NCBI GenBank assembly: GCA_020912385.1
Contig: CP087210.1
Span: forward strand, 186,001-250,000
Direction: 5' to 3'
Length of the DNA: 64,000 bases
Source of the DNA: Neofusicoccum parvum
Lineage: Eukaryota; Ascomycota; Dothideomycetes; Botryosphaeriales; Botryosphaeriaceae
Shown here: piece by piece, positions 1 to 11,493 of the stretch
How the letters are laid out: each line of letters starts with the position of its first letter
Numbering within the stretch: position 1 is the first letter of the stretch
The notes under the pieces: model-generated
Seen by the model: the letters and a program-made list of their open reading frames with translations, nothing else
What the model was told of the DNA's origin: nothing
The model's database searches: none
Program-made: the position numbers and the translations under genes

Positions 1-1109
1 TTGAAACACGTGATATCCAACAACTGTTGTCCAACGAGAATCCCAGCGGGGAATCCACGATGGTTTCCTGATTGTTTTATCGTGTTGAGCAGCGGCGAGA
101 ACTCTGAGTGGTCGTGGCCCTTTAATCAGTGAACAAGCCACTTCAAGGTAGACTTGTTCAGTCGTCTTAGTGTAGTCTGGGTGGACTAAGGTGTCTGATG
201 TTTCCTGCAGGCGCGCAGATGGATGGCTAAGCAACGCAAAGATCTTGTCGCAAGCATCTGTAGCGTCGGAAGTCCTCGCGTTGTCCAAGACCTTAAGAAA
301 CGTCATATTGGAGTTGTGCGTCCAATATTCGTGTCTCATGTGGCCTATCACTGCTGAAATGTTGAGATGGTTTCGGATAATCCAGCTTTGGACATCGATG
401 AACTTGCGCACAAACAGAACCTTTTCCCATGAAATTTCCCAGTTGTTGTAGTAAATGTGAACTGAAGATGCCAGCCCAACTTCTTGCAAGACCCAGACTC
501 TCTTGAACCATCTATTATTTAGAAAAGCTGCAAGATTTTTGCCATCAGGTCCCATCAGTCGCTTCGTGAATGTGTGCTGCTTGTTGAGAAAGAAAGACGC
601 TGGCGGATTTGGATAGCGAGGGATCCGATGAGTTGGTTCGAAGGCAGCGTGAATATCGTTCAAAAGCCTGTTGTCTGCCGTATCTCCGATGGAATACATG
701 CAGACCAGTACTCGCTTTGCTTGCGCATATATGGATCCCATGAGCTGAACTTGGTGGCCTTTCTCCTGCTCATCCTTTTGGTTGATGCATAGAGCGTCGA
801 TCCAAATCCGCCGCGTCCTGTCCGGCCGCCTGACCTTCCTCAAAGCAATCACGGTGCTTCTTGTGACGAACAAGTCGAATCGGCCAACCTTGACTAGGCG
901 GGGGCAGTGTCATCCCATGTATAGGATATTGCTTCGTATCTCGGCTTGTCGCTCAGATTGACATGGATCATTCGTCCTCGGATGACATCTGACGACTTGG
1001 ACGCAGGTTCAAGCTCGAAAATTCGGATGGTGTTGCTCCGTAGTGGTGAGTAAATACGCTTTCGGTCTTCGCTTGAAGTGTGTGTTCTCTTCTTGGATCT
1101 GAAAAACAT
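1..1109 (-). pseudogene. HET (heterokaryon incompatibility) domain protein, N-terminal part, frameshifted, cut by window edge
   Basis: HET proteins take part in fungal non-self recognition and can trigger cell death after hyphal fusion. The first frame (start at 1109) carries the typical opening YEAISYTWDD and then meets a stop at about 896. The HET frame resumes in another register with VTRSTVIALR, WIDALCINQ (around 780-815), RWFKRVWVLQEV (around 490-515) and ACDKIFALLS (around 235-250). It stays open to base 1, ending in WIPRWDS. The switch falls at a run of five G on the + strand (900-904), so one base gained or lost there explains it. No intron fits, because the gap is only a few bases. 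Either the gene is broken or the assembly has a homopolymer error. The family call is strong; the intactness is not. The C-terminal half lies outside the window. Confidence 0.85.
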
Positions 1110-2036
1110 GGCTTTTTGATTGAAGTTGAATTTGATAGACTAAGAATGATATTCGGACAAAGCTGACGATGACGCGTGACCGAGATGATGATGGACGAAC
1201 TTTGCGACGGGCGAGAAAGGCTGGATTTAAGTATTGAACCCCATCATTCCGCCAGCCAGCGCGTGCAGCCTCGCTTAGCGTGGCAGTGCTGATGTGCATG
1301 ACGTTGTGTACCCATGAGACGCGTCCCTGCCAATCAGCGAACAATGCGTGTCTTTTGCGGTAGCCGAGGCTTGATCTGAAGAATACTACTAAATTGAGGT
1401 TGAGTTGGGTTGCCAGAGTCTCTTTCCAACGGCTTTCTTTCAGTCAGCCGCCCATGCTGTACCGCAGAAAGTTAAAAAGTCGCTGACCTCTCAATGTTTT
1501 CCAGTCTTCGCTTCAATCCCTCAACTAATGGCACACACGTCCTTTCTAGTCCTTTCTCCTTTACAAGCCCCGGGCTTGTGATCTTGTGTTCGAGACCTCG
1601 AAACGTAAATGGTGGTGTAGAAGAGAATTGGCAGTGCAGATGGCGATGAACTAAGAGAGGGCAGAAGAGGTGAGAATTCTATTTCCTACATGCATTGACC
1701 GGTTCTTCACCACCAGGTTTGACCAGCAGCGTACTATCTAGTCTTTGCACACCACCATTGGCAGTGAAATTTGATAGAAAAAGCGCAGCATCATGTTGTC
1801 ATCCAGGAAAGGCTTGTCGCCCCACATGCCACTATGCTTCAGAAAACTGTACGCTCCTCGCTGATCCTTGACAGCTGCTGCACGACGAACTTCATTGAGG
1901 TGACTCGGCTGTGCTACATCGGAGATACTGCGTGTTGGACCGAGGATACTCACAAGCGTTTCGGATTGGAAGAGAGTAGACGCGTCTCCTGCCTGCCAAG
2001 TCGATTGCTCCGGAAAAAGGCCCGGTGTCATTGTGA
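1110..2036. other. Intergenic region between HET gene and regulator
   Basis: No family-like frame was found. Open stretches here (1009-1344 and 1738-2190 on the minus strand) lack recognisable motifs. The second could be an alternative last exon of the upstream regulator but is not supported. Confidence 0.4.
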
Positions 2037-4255
2037 TCAGGTCCGGAGTGTGATTTCTGGCCGAATATGTAATTTCATCTGCCAATTCGGATGAGACACC
2101 ACTGCAGGGCTGGATTCGGTAAGCAAAGAAACTCTGGATTGGTGGGCAAAAGCTAAATGTGGGTAGGAAGTTGATGAATGGATTTGCCATACCTGCTGAA
2201 CAGCCGTCGATTCACTTTCGGAAATGGCGGAAGTTTGAGACTGGATTTCGTTGCAGTCGAGATCAAGGATGTGGGGAAAAGCCGTGGTGAAAGCTGTCAA
2301 GAAATCAAACCCTAACCTGCGGCCGATATGGATAAGTCGGCCCTGGATCCAATGGCGTTGTTTGTCCGAGATGCATGGGGCCTTTGAACAGACAAAGGCA
2401 TGCCAGACAAGGGTAAAGCTACCTTCCGCTTCAGCAGCTGATGAAACGTCAGTGAATGAGTTCACAATATAATTAGAATATTCTGTTACCGTTTGGGTCC
2501 AGATTCGAGGTTGGCCCGTTCTGAGTGTCAAGCCCGGTATGGAAGGGGATTCCCCCACAGAACTCATCCGCCATTGATTGGATTATGAAGCGTGCACTGA
2601 GCGAGGTCTCCAGCACTTTTGGATCAGATAGGTCGGCTGACAGGACTGAACAGCACGCCATGATAACGGATTGAGTAAAGATCCTGACCATGCGGTAGCC
2701 ATTCAAGGCATGAGATGTCCAAACATCCGCGTAGGCGTACACGGGACCAACCCATCTCTCTGCCCTATGGAGCTCTTCCAAGGTCTCTGGCATTTCATGC
2801 TCTACTGCTACCGTTTTCGGCCTCCAATTTTCTGGCAATGCCGCAAGCCGGTTCCGGAGAGAGGTGTCTACTTCTTTGGCGGCTTCAATAAGTGACCATG
2901 CTTCCGCTGCTCTGTTTGGGTTATGGACTCCGGTCATCAATGTTCGGAGGCAACGTCTGATTTCGGCGAGGCCCATTGCAATAACAATGAGTTGGTTCAC
3001 AGGGGTTTCATCTTCAGTGGTCCAGTCTTTTAAGAACCTCTCAATCGGGTTGCCCCATTGAATAGCTCTCGTCACCTTATACCACATGTGAGGTTTTGAT
3101 CAAATAGTCTCCTTGAGAGAGCGAACATACCATCAAAGATCGAACGGCTTGGAAAAGCCTTTTGGAGGAATCGTGCCGAAATTGCTCTGGACCTCGCAGT
3201 CTCGCGAGAGTAATTGCACCGTCGACATGATGTGCCCACGTTGAAATTGAATGCTCACTTGGACAAATTGCCTATATTACCATTAGACTAAAACGCCGAA
3301 ACGAGCAATAACTCCTTGCACGTGGGGACTATTGTGCAGACAGGCTGAACCCGGTTGGGAATATTACCTCGTAGAAAGCTAGCATCATAACCGAGATCAT
3401 GGTCTCATCCGTCTTCGCCTGCGCTATATCCGTGAGTGTTTCTCTCACTCTTCGAAGCGCCGATGCGTGGAACTTTGTTGCTTCTTCCATCAAGTAGGAG
3501 CGGCCCGGATAGTTTCCCATCGTACAGAGGGAGACAGCATATGTTGCCTGGTGTAGCGCAGATGAACTACTTGTCGAGTTATAATATGGCAAAACTAGAC
3601 TTAGAAAGCCTCTTGCGCCCCCTGCTTCGTGCGGGGAGGAGGCGAAGCGCCGGAAAAAGAATGCAATAGCCTGTTCCTCTCGTGGTATGTGCAACCCTTT
3701 CGGCATGTGGGAAGTTGGTGTTGTTACAGCAAAGAAATACAGGGAAGAGCTAATTTGTGAGTCATTCTTGAGGGAGGAGCCGGAGATCTGTTGGGAAGCG
3801 AGGCATGCTGGCGGGCCGTCTCCCTTCGGATAGGTGGTATTGGAAGACACTGAACTGAGGAGCGTTAGATAAGATCTTGTCCGGTGTTATGAATGTAGAG
3901 AGCATGTACCCTGAATAGAGGTTGCCAGAGCTGGAACTCGCTTTGGTGCCAGTCCTCTTGGCTCTGCGAACGGCCGCAGGATTCTCGTTTCGGAAGACAA
4001 GGCCCGGGTTGTCTGGAAAGCCAAAGCACTTTCTGCCAGCCTTATTGCAGTTGCCACATCTTGGCCGTGCCTCATCACACTATGACCTTATCATTAGTCT
4101 TATAATAGAGCTGAAAGGGAGTCGATAGCGGTAACGAGTCAGTCGTATGGGTCGATAGCGTTCGCAACGTTTCCCGCTTTCAGATGTCCACTTACCTTCA
4201 CCCTTCGAGTTCGGCATGTTTGACATCCACGACTCGGCTTTCCAGTATGGACCAT
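2037..4255 (-). CDS. Zn2Cys6 fungal transcription factor
   Basis: A nuclear zinc-cluster regulator of the kind with a fungal-specific (DUF3468-like) C-terminal domain. I model six exons: 4255-4196, 4079-3910, 3854-3368, 3271-3131, 3075-2490 and 2437-2037, giving about 614 residues. All junctions are GT-AG and keep phase. The first intron interrupts the zinc cluster: exon 1 gives SRGCQTCRTRRVK and exon 2 continues CDEARPRCGNCNKAGRKC, together the six cysteines. Later blocks match the family: IPREEQAIAFFFRRF, MLAFYE, WAHHVDGAITLARLRGPEQF and QRHWIQGRLIHIGRRLG. The start MVHTGKPSRG is the usual N-terminus. The C-terminus is uncertain: CAG|GTATGG at 2193 could be another donor, which would switch to the frame ending at 1738. 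The target genes cannot be told from sequence; the HET gene next door is transcribed in the same direction. Confidence 0.85.
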
Positions 4256-4939
4256 GGCAAGTCTCGCATCAATCCGTAACAGATTGATTGCCCTGGCGGT
4301 TGCACAAAGAAGTATTAACGGAAAAATAGCTTTCGTCTCTGGATGTAGTACGCCACTAATACAAGTACTCGTTGGCTTCCAGAAAGCGAATGTTTGCAAG
4401 GACAACGTAGCCCTTCAAGCTGAAAGTCCCCGACAGCTAGGCACCGAGTTTCAGGAGCTTTGGTGTCAGACGAGGTTACCAGATAAGCGCCAAGCCGGGT
4501 CCGGATTCTCGCAAAGCCTGCCATATTCGGCGCTAGCGTAAATGATTTTCTCCCACTTACGTAGTACATTAATCACGCACCGGGTCCATATAACATTTCA
4601 AGTCAGCCCCGTATTCCCAAACGTACAAACATCACTCTCGTTGAACAACAGTCCTACAGCTCGGCGGGTGGCGTTTCCTACGAGAAAATCTCTCTTATCA
4701 GGCTGTAAGCCTGCCGCCGCCTGTTTCAATGCATACATGTTATGTGGCTTCACTACTTATTCACTTCGTATTGTCTATCAGGTCGCCATGGTTGTCGCCT
4801 TTTCCATGCGCCGCGCTCATAAGACCGGCTTCGTATTGTAGGAGGCAATGGGGTAGGCTGATCTGTGGATTTCGGGAACGAGACAAGGACGAGAAAACAG
4901 ACCATGAACATGTCACGCCAGCACAGGAATCCATCTGCC
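4256..4939. other. Intergenic, promoter side of the Zn2Cys6 regulator
   Basis: About 680 bases between the start of the regulator and the 3' end of the RelA/SpoT-domain gene, both on the minus strand. Short open frames on either strand show no family motif. It presumably holds the regulator's promoter. Confidence 0.4.
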
Positions 4940-6334
4940 TTACAACAAATTCTCCAAGAATGGGAACAACATCGCAATGCGTGCCACCTCTTTTGGGAAG
5001 TCCCTCAACAAGCCCATCTTCGAGATGCCAAACACGAGCTGCACCGCCGGATCTGCGTGGCCTTCAAACCAGGACCAGAGGTTCCGCAGCCTCACTCTTT
5101 CCCCATCGTTAGGCAGACTCTCGCCTGACAACATTTCGATCGTTGAAACACTCCCGATGAACCACAAGAGATCTGCTTTGGTTTTGGTGGTGCGCCTCTG
5201 GGCAAGGAACTTCTTCTCCCACAGGAAGAACGGCGAGAAAAGCTCGTCCAAAGTGATGATCGTGCTGGCGAGGACTTGAACGAAAGTCTTCTCCTTTTCA
5301 TCACTACCGTCGGTGATATCTAACAGCTCCAACGGGGATATTCCGGACAGGACAAAATCCATGATGGCAATCGTTGCAGTTGATTCCTCGTGGCCGTACT
5401 TCTTCGCGGCTGCCACAGCTGTCTCGCTGAGGTTGGTACCCTTTTTCTCGAGCCCTTCCAATATCGAAAGAAGTTTTCTGGGCGTGTCTCGTTCAACCAG
5501 GCCCAAGAACTTGAAGAGGATGCCGACGCGACCCATGCGGACACTGTTGTTAGGAGCTATCTGGACGAGCCTCTTCGACAGGAAGGATCCCAGCTCGTAT
5601 TTGTCCGAGAAATGTTTGTTCTCCGATTCAATCCTGGCAACGTGGAGGTCGTGGAATCCATCCAGCATCAAGTCGCCTATCTGCACGACCCCGTTGAGGC
5701 CATCGAGGGACCTTCGTTCACCCAGTGATGCGTCACCGTGGAGTTGCTTGTACAGCACGTCGTGGTGGACTTCGGCCCAGGCATGCTGCAAGACGGAGAC
5801 AACCTGGATTTCGATCACGTCTTCGGAGTTAAGAGGCGGCTTTGTGTCCTCTTCCCGAAGCTGTACTCGGTAGTGCTTGGCGCGGTATCCGGTGAAAATC
5901 GGACTGTACCCTGCAGGGTTGTTTGCGGCAATTTGATCGTGGTCCTTTGTGGTGCTCCATTGGAATTTGCTCTTGATCATCTGCTCGACGTCGGCCTTCT
6001 GCTGAGGGTAATACAGGGCGATTCGGACACCTGCAAGATCGAAGATATCCTGGCGGATGCTGTTTCCGTCCACCCATCCAGAAACCGTGTCTTGGTCCAT
6101 TTGGTAGAGTTTGGCCCGTAGTGACTGTTCGCTTTTGGCACGGTAGGTGGGGATTGCACGGATGCCGAGCCCTTCGAGATTCTTGACGCATATGTCTCTG
6201 ACACTCCTTGCCAGGGCATCGTAATGCGCCCACTGCCGTTTGAAATTTTCCAGAAAAGCCTCAATAGGCTCGTTTGGTCTGCTTTCGGACGACATCGTTG
6301 GCATTGCTTCAAACCGGTTTGGGCCCCAGTACAT
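4940..6334 (-). CDS. RelA/SpoT nucleotidyltransferase-domain protein
   Basis: A single-exon frame of 464 residues with a RelA/SpoT fold, the domain that makes (p)ppGpp in bacteria. Visible motifs in order: RAKSEQSLRAK (about 65-75), FDLAGVRI (98-105), GYRAKHYRV (149-157) and EIQVVSVLQHAWAEVHHD (175-192). The Glu of the E-x-Q motif is present. The usual Arg-Thr after EIQV is replaced by Val-Ser, so catalysis is not assured. The remaining 270 residues are helical-looking with no known domain, and there is no HD hydrolase domain ahead of the synthetase. An inner start at 6295 (MSSESRP) is as plausible as 6334. In fungi the role of such proteins is unknown; a nucleotide alarmone or another pyrophosphotransfer reaction is inference. 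No targeting signal is evident. Confidence 0.85.
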   Translation of the reverse strand: MYWGPNRFEAMPTMSSESRPNEPIEAFLENFKRQWAHYDALARSVRDICVKNLEGLGIRAIPTYRAKSEQSLRAKLYQMDQDTVSGWVDGNSIRQDIFDLAGVRIALYYPQQKADVEQMIKSKFQWSTTKDHDQIAANNPAGYSPIFTGYRAKHYRVQLREEDTKPPLNSEDVIEIQVVSVLQHAWAEVHHDVLYKQLHGDASLGERRSLDGLNGVVQIGDLMLDGFHDLHVARIESENKHFSDKYELGSFLSKRLVQIAPNNSVRMGRVGILFKFLGLVERDTPRKLLSILEGLEKKGTNLSETAVAAAKKYGHEESTATIAIMDFVLSGISPLELLDITDGSDEKEKTFVQVLASTIITLDELFSPFFLWEKKFLAQRRTTKTKADLLWFIGSVSTIEMLSGESLPNDGERVRLRNLWSWFEGHADPAVQLVFGISKMGLLRDFPKEVARIAMLFPFLENLL

Positions 6335-6679
6335 GGAAAGAAAAGATTTTACAATGAAAATTTAAAGAGCTTTTTGCTTCCGTGTCCTCAAATGCATGAC
6401 AGGCACTCTGGGCAATCAGACTCAGCCACGTGCTGACGGCCAGTTGTTCATACATGCACACTGCATGAGGCAATTTCTGCCTTTTACGACCTCGTAAAAA
6501 GGCGACAGTCTGCCTTGGGGCAGTCTCAAGGCTGATTTCATTCTTCACATGTTTTCTGTGAGTGTTTGCCCCGCATCTGAATGATAAAAAGTTGCACGTC
6601 ACTGTCAAATAATGGCGTTAGACAGTTGTGTTTCAGAAGAGCAGCGGTGCAGCTTTCCACGATTCTCGATCGGGCCACG
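6335..6679. other. Divergent intergenic region, RelA/SpoT gene and CorA-like gene
   Basis: 345 bases between two divergently transcribed starts. It should carry both promoters; I see no clear TATA box. Confidence 0.4.
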
Positions 6680-8239
6680 ATGAGCACTTACCGCGAATTT
6701 ATCTCCGCGCAGAGCTACCGCAACCCATGCTTGGCCAATCTATGCAACTTCCTTCACAGTCCTCACCAACATCGTATCAACCATATTGATTCTTTGGAGT
6801 TTTCTTCCGGGCAGCCCCACCCAAACCACCGCCTGATAAAACCCGATTGCATCCCGGAATTTTCTCAAAATGCGTTACCTGGTGCCGACAAAATTCTGGG
6901 CCGCATCATCATCGTTGAGGATCTCGATAATGACATCATTGAGCTTCTGGGCCGCAGCTTTGGTATTGAGCCCCTCTTTTTTGCCTCCCATATTCACGCT
7001 CCATGGTGGGAGAGTTCTTTTCGAACCCCAGAAATGGCTGCCCTGCCGTCGCGCATGAAGCCTCAGAGGTTTATCAACATTCACTACCATCGGACTGTTT
7101 TGCTCTATGACCAGAACGCAAATACGGACAGGTTGGCGTCCTGTGCAAACGTACGACGAAAAGTAAACGTTCTGTCTGACCACGAGCTTTCTCCCTTCAA
7201 CAACGGCGGGAAGGTTGCTTTAATACAACAGTGCTGTTCAGTGTACTCTTGTATACTCCAAAACAAGACATGGCTTTGTATTCTTCCCTTCAAATAGAAT
7301 CAAGAGACAATGGCTAACATGGCTCCAGGTATCGTTCTGGTTGACGGTCCCTTGAGAGACACTTTTGTCTCGAGCGCGAATGCATCCTGTGGGCCATTCT
7401 TGACCCAAATCCAAACGCAACTTTTTCTGGGCGGTTACGAGGATTTCAGTGACCCACCGAGCGTGTCTGACCGTCCAGCCCACAGCCTCGGCCCCTCACG
7501 GCGCTGTCTTTTGGAAGACCTGCTGTTCTACTGGCAATTCGAGCCTCCCGCTTTCTTCTCCCCTACGGACCCAACCACCTTTTCCCTATCATACCTGCCG
7601 CTCCGAATCGCCGCGGCCGAATGGTCCAACTTCATGACGGTCATGAACCAAAGCATCAAGCAAGTCGAATACTCCCTCGGCGACGACACCACCCTCCCCT
7701 CGCAGCTCTCACGCCTCGCATCCGACATGCGCGCCCTCCAAAGCTGGCGCCGCCGCACCATGACCTCCCTCCGCAAGCTCTCCACCGTCACCCACTTCCT
7801 GCAGCACCACCGCCGCCGCGACCGCCGCCGCACCTCCCCTCCCACCGAACCCCCCGCCATCCACACCCTCCTCGCCGACTTCCGCCACATCGCCGCGCAC
7901 GTGGCGGACAGCGGGCGGCGGCTGGAGCGGGCGCTGCCGGTGGTGCCTTCGGTGCTCACGCTGGCCGAGGGCCGGCTGGCGCTGCACGAGGCGCGGGGCG
8001 CGGCGCGGCTGGCCCGGCTGGCGCTGGTCTTCGTGCCGCTGTCGTTCGCGGCCGGCCTGTTCGGCATGGACGCCGCGTTCGCGCCCGGCGGCCCGCGCTT
8101 CTGGGTCTACGTGGCCGTCGCGGCGCCGCTGACGGCGCTGGTGTGCGCGGTCGCGAGGCTGTCTGCCCCGGCTGCCGGAGACGGCGGCTGGGGGAGGTGG
8201 AAGTGGAGGTTTCTGGGGTCGGGCGCGGCGGGGGCGTGA
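6680..8239 (+). CDS. CorA-like membrane transporter family protein
   Basis: Two exons, 6680-7277 and 7329-8239, encode about 502 residues. The 51-nt intron joins a soluble N-terminal half (GRIIIVEDLDNDIIELLG then EPLFFASHIH) to VLVDGPLRDTF in exon 2, reading through WLCIVLVD. This matches fungal CorA-like proteins, in which a long cytosolic domain precedes two C-terminal helices. The helices are visible as LVFVPLSFAAGLFGMDAAF and WVYVAVAAPLTALVCAVA near the end. The signature Gly-Met-Asn of true CorA Mg2+ channels reads Gly-Met-Asp here, as in many fungal relatives, so magnesium transport is not proven. Codon use turns sharply GC-rich in the second half of exon 2. The site of action is presumably a membrane; which one is not visible. 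Confidence 0.85.
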
Positions 8240-9532
8240 GGCGGATGGCGGCGAGGCGTGGGATTCGGCTTTGCGAGGGGAGGGAAGAAGGCGGACGGGT
8301 GGGGAGGCGAGCGGCGTCGGACGATGCCGGGGTGGGTGTCGGATTGGGTGGCTTGCTGGCTCCTACCTCCCCCGCTCGTGCTCGGTAGGGTGGTCAGACG
8401 AGCGGCGCATCGGCTGTGCTGGCTTAGGCAACACTCCTGCCACGTGTGGTGATGGCCAGCCAGGTCAGGACACGTAGGAGGAGACGGGATGGCGGGTATC
8501 CGGTTCATCTACAGCGGCGCCTTGCGGTTCCGCCTCACGAAGGGCTCTTGCGAGGCACAATCTGAAGGCAACGAGTAGTATCCTTCAGGCTGGGTGTGTC
8601 ATTGGGTCAGATTACGTGCTGAATGGTGTTGGCGAAGCAGGGAACGTATTGCTTGGGCCCGGGGATCGGCCTGCATGAGATAATCATGCAAACATTTTCC
8701 TAAATGGAGTGGCTCCGGCACTCTGAGTCTTAGTTTTTGGTCAGTGAGGCTCTGTCAGTTCATTCAATGCGATTAGAGAATTCCAATGAGTCAGTTGTCA
8801 TAGAAATTGTTCCGTTTCGAATGTGATACGCAAATTTGATAACGCCGTGATGGAAGTCGGCACGCGCACGCCTCATCTCGAGGACAAATGGCATACTACC
8901 AAAACATAGAATGCCTAGTCGAGCGCAAATGATGTCGCAAAGAAACAAACCAAGGAAGGCTTGAATTGGGGCCACACGAGCGTGGTGTTTACTCAGTTTA
9001 TTCGGACGAGTTTGTTTCCGAAACCAAATAACGTGTATCTCAACCAAGATGATGTCCAAAACAACCAATTTCGTGTGATGATTGATGATCCACAGGCTGC
9101 CGTCGTCGTCATGTGCATGACGTCGATCTGGACTCTGATGCTCCGAATTTCCCCTTGACCTCTGCGCTTGTACAGGCCCATCCATGGAGAAACATTCCAA
9201 GGTCATTGGTGGCCATGCATGCTGCGAGCGTTTGCTGGCTTGGTAACCCCGGATACCGGACCGATGCATTATGGTGGTACCGCATTCAGAGTCAAAAGAG
9301 TGGCTCTAAAGGTGCATCCCGTTAGCGTGTTAGCCGCGCCAGATCTTCACCTCATCATTTCGCTCCTCAGGAAGAACACCATCGCTTAACATCGAGCAGG
9401 ACTCGACTATTACTTGTGACTATCAGTAAAACAACACCCGCCATCCTTCTACATCTTCACGGTCTATCCTCGCGGTCGATAGGTCGTGGACTCGTTCAGT
9501 GGTCCGTCGATGTAAGAGAAATTGCAGTCATC
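8240..9532. other. Intergenic region, 1.3 kb
   Basis: GC-rich just after the CorA-like gene, then more AT-rich. The longest frame (8760-9269, minus) has no recognisable motif or coding look. No repeat or RNA gene was recognised. Confidence 0.35.
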
Positions 9533-10153
9533 ATGCCTACATCACAATCAGCATCAGGTAAAGATCCAAGAAACAGCAATGAGCAAGCTAACAGCCTACT
9601 TAAATGACTTACAGGCCAGGAGAGGGAAATGATGGCGAACCTGATTGGCGAGATTGGTGCAGCAGGGAGAGGGGAAATTCAGGGTGTTCGTGCAAGCGCC
9701 ATGCGGTATGCACTTAGGGTTGTCGAACAACATGGTGGTGTCTTCGGTCCACAGGCATATGAGCCTGCCGCCAACCTGTACATGCAATATGAGAGAGTGC
9801 TTGTGCAACGTCCGGGGCTGTCGCCCAGCCAATACTTCGACAACCCTTCGGTAGCTGCGTACAGTACGTGCGGCTTGTCTACCTCCGTTTCGTCTGAGTG
9901 ATGGTCGCTGTGCGTTGTCAAGTCTTTACTGATACAAAATCTGCTTCCAGTTGCTGAATGTATGCGTAGGACAGTGGGCCAGAACCACCACCAACAGAGA
10001 ACCATACCCTACGAACGCAACGAGCACCGTCCCGAGATGGCAACCCGGCAAATTGCCCTTAGTCAACAGCGAGCCATCGTTGAGGAATCGGATGAGGATA
10101 CTGAGGTGGCTCGGGATTCAAGAGAAGCGATGAGGGCCTGGAGGAGGAGTTGA
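9533..10153 (+). CDS. Small hypothetical protein, three exons
   Basis: I do not recognise this protein. Exons 9533-9557, 9615-9863 and 9951-10153 join in phase through consensus junctions (G|GTAAAG...TTACAG|GC and A|GTACGT...TTCCAG|TT) and encode about 158 residues. It is hydrophilic: a helical middle (EREMMANLIGEIGAAGRG, then AMRYALRVVEQHGG), a Gln/Arg/His-rich stretch, and an acidic then basic tail (EESDEDTEVARD, then AMRAWRRS). There is no signal peptide or membrane segment. The consistent phases are the main reason to believe it; there is no homology support. It stands alone between two long gaps. Confidence 0.6.
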
Positions 10154-11493
10154 AGGCGGAACAAATGTCTCAAGAGAGGAGGGCAAAGGTGGGGGTATGG
10201 AAGAAATCAGCAAGCGAGGCGATCATATCCTCCTGACTGCCAGATTGTTGAGCGAGGCGGGGTCTCTTAAGGTGGTGTGGGGCAGACAGAAAGCCACGCA
10301 TTCGGTGGCGTTGGTCATCACCCACAGATGCGAACACTGGCTTCACGAGGATGAGATTAAATCACGGCCCCCATTCCCTTGGCTACGATCACTTTACGGC
10401 TTGAAAACAATCGAGACTATGGTTATCAAACTGAACTTTGAACAGTCATTACTGAATACTACAACATTTCGGATTACAGCACGACCTGCGGTGCGCGTTC
10501 CTCAGTGACCGGTGAACTCAGTTAAAGGCAGACATCTGCCTCGTCGCGTAGCCTCACGGATGTAGAAGGGCATGCGTCATGATAGCTGAAGATGCGAACC
10601 GGCGTTCATCACTGTGCGTGGGGCACAGCGCTGTGGCGAAGCGCAGGATCTGCACCATTTCTCTGTTGCGGAGAATGCCCTCCGGAGCAATCCGGCCCCC
10701 AAAATTGAAGCCATCCAACCCAAAGCGCAAATACCTGCATTGAAATCCCTGTAAGCTGGTGTTTAAGCGACTTTGAGGAGCTGACGCGGCATCTTACTTC
10801 GAAGCATTGAGTAAAGCGCCCAGCAATCTTTTCTCAAGGCTGTGGACAACTAAGGCTCGCCATTCTTCCGCTATGTCTCGGTTGCCGATCTCTTTGAATT
10901 GTCACATTATCACAAAATCCCAGTGCGAACTTGATGCAGTGTTGAGATCTTTGGAGGACGCCCAAATCAAACGCATTTTCTATCAACGACAGAAACTTGG
11001 CGCTTATTGATATTGCATTTCAACCACATCATGCACAATGCATGCTTGTTACCGCAAGGATTTTGATTTGAAGCTTGTGGCACAGCCACACTCTGTGCAA
11101 ATGTGAACACTTATCCGGGGCGACAGCGGTCTCGGCTGACGATGCATGCATCTTCCATCCGTTTATCCGGACAATGTGACTCAAGGGTATCATTTGCGAG
11201 AAGCATACGAATTTAACATTGAGCAACTTCGACTTCCGGTTGTTGCGAGTAGTGGACTGTGGACTGGCATTCATCCTGACGTCTTTGTAACTTGGTGAAT
11301 GAAAGTATTGTGTGAGCGCCGTACACATATTCAGCGTAAACCATTTAGATGAAAAGCAATATAAGTCAAAGAAACGGAAACACATGTCGCGCCCTTAGAA
11401 GAAAGCCCAGTAATCTCATTCAACAATTTTGCAGCATTCCTACTCTGACAGTGCTCACTGTTTACTTCTTGGTAGATACTAGACAGACTGGCT
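10154..11493. other. Intergenic region, 1.3 kb
   Basis: Relatively AT-rich. Short frames at 10197-10508 (+) and 11029-11385 (-) have no family motif or splice logic. I see no gene here. Confidence 0.35.

Noticed and set aside
7528..8388. Long overlapping frames on both strands in the GC-rich end of the CorA-like gene
   Set aside because: They are shadows of exon 2, rich in Arg/Pro/His and without motifs.
8760..9269. 169-residue minus-strand frame
   Set aside because: No family resemblance, no signal or splice support; treated as chance.
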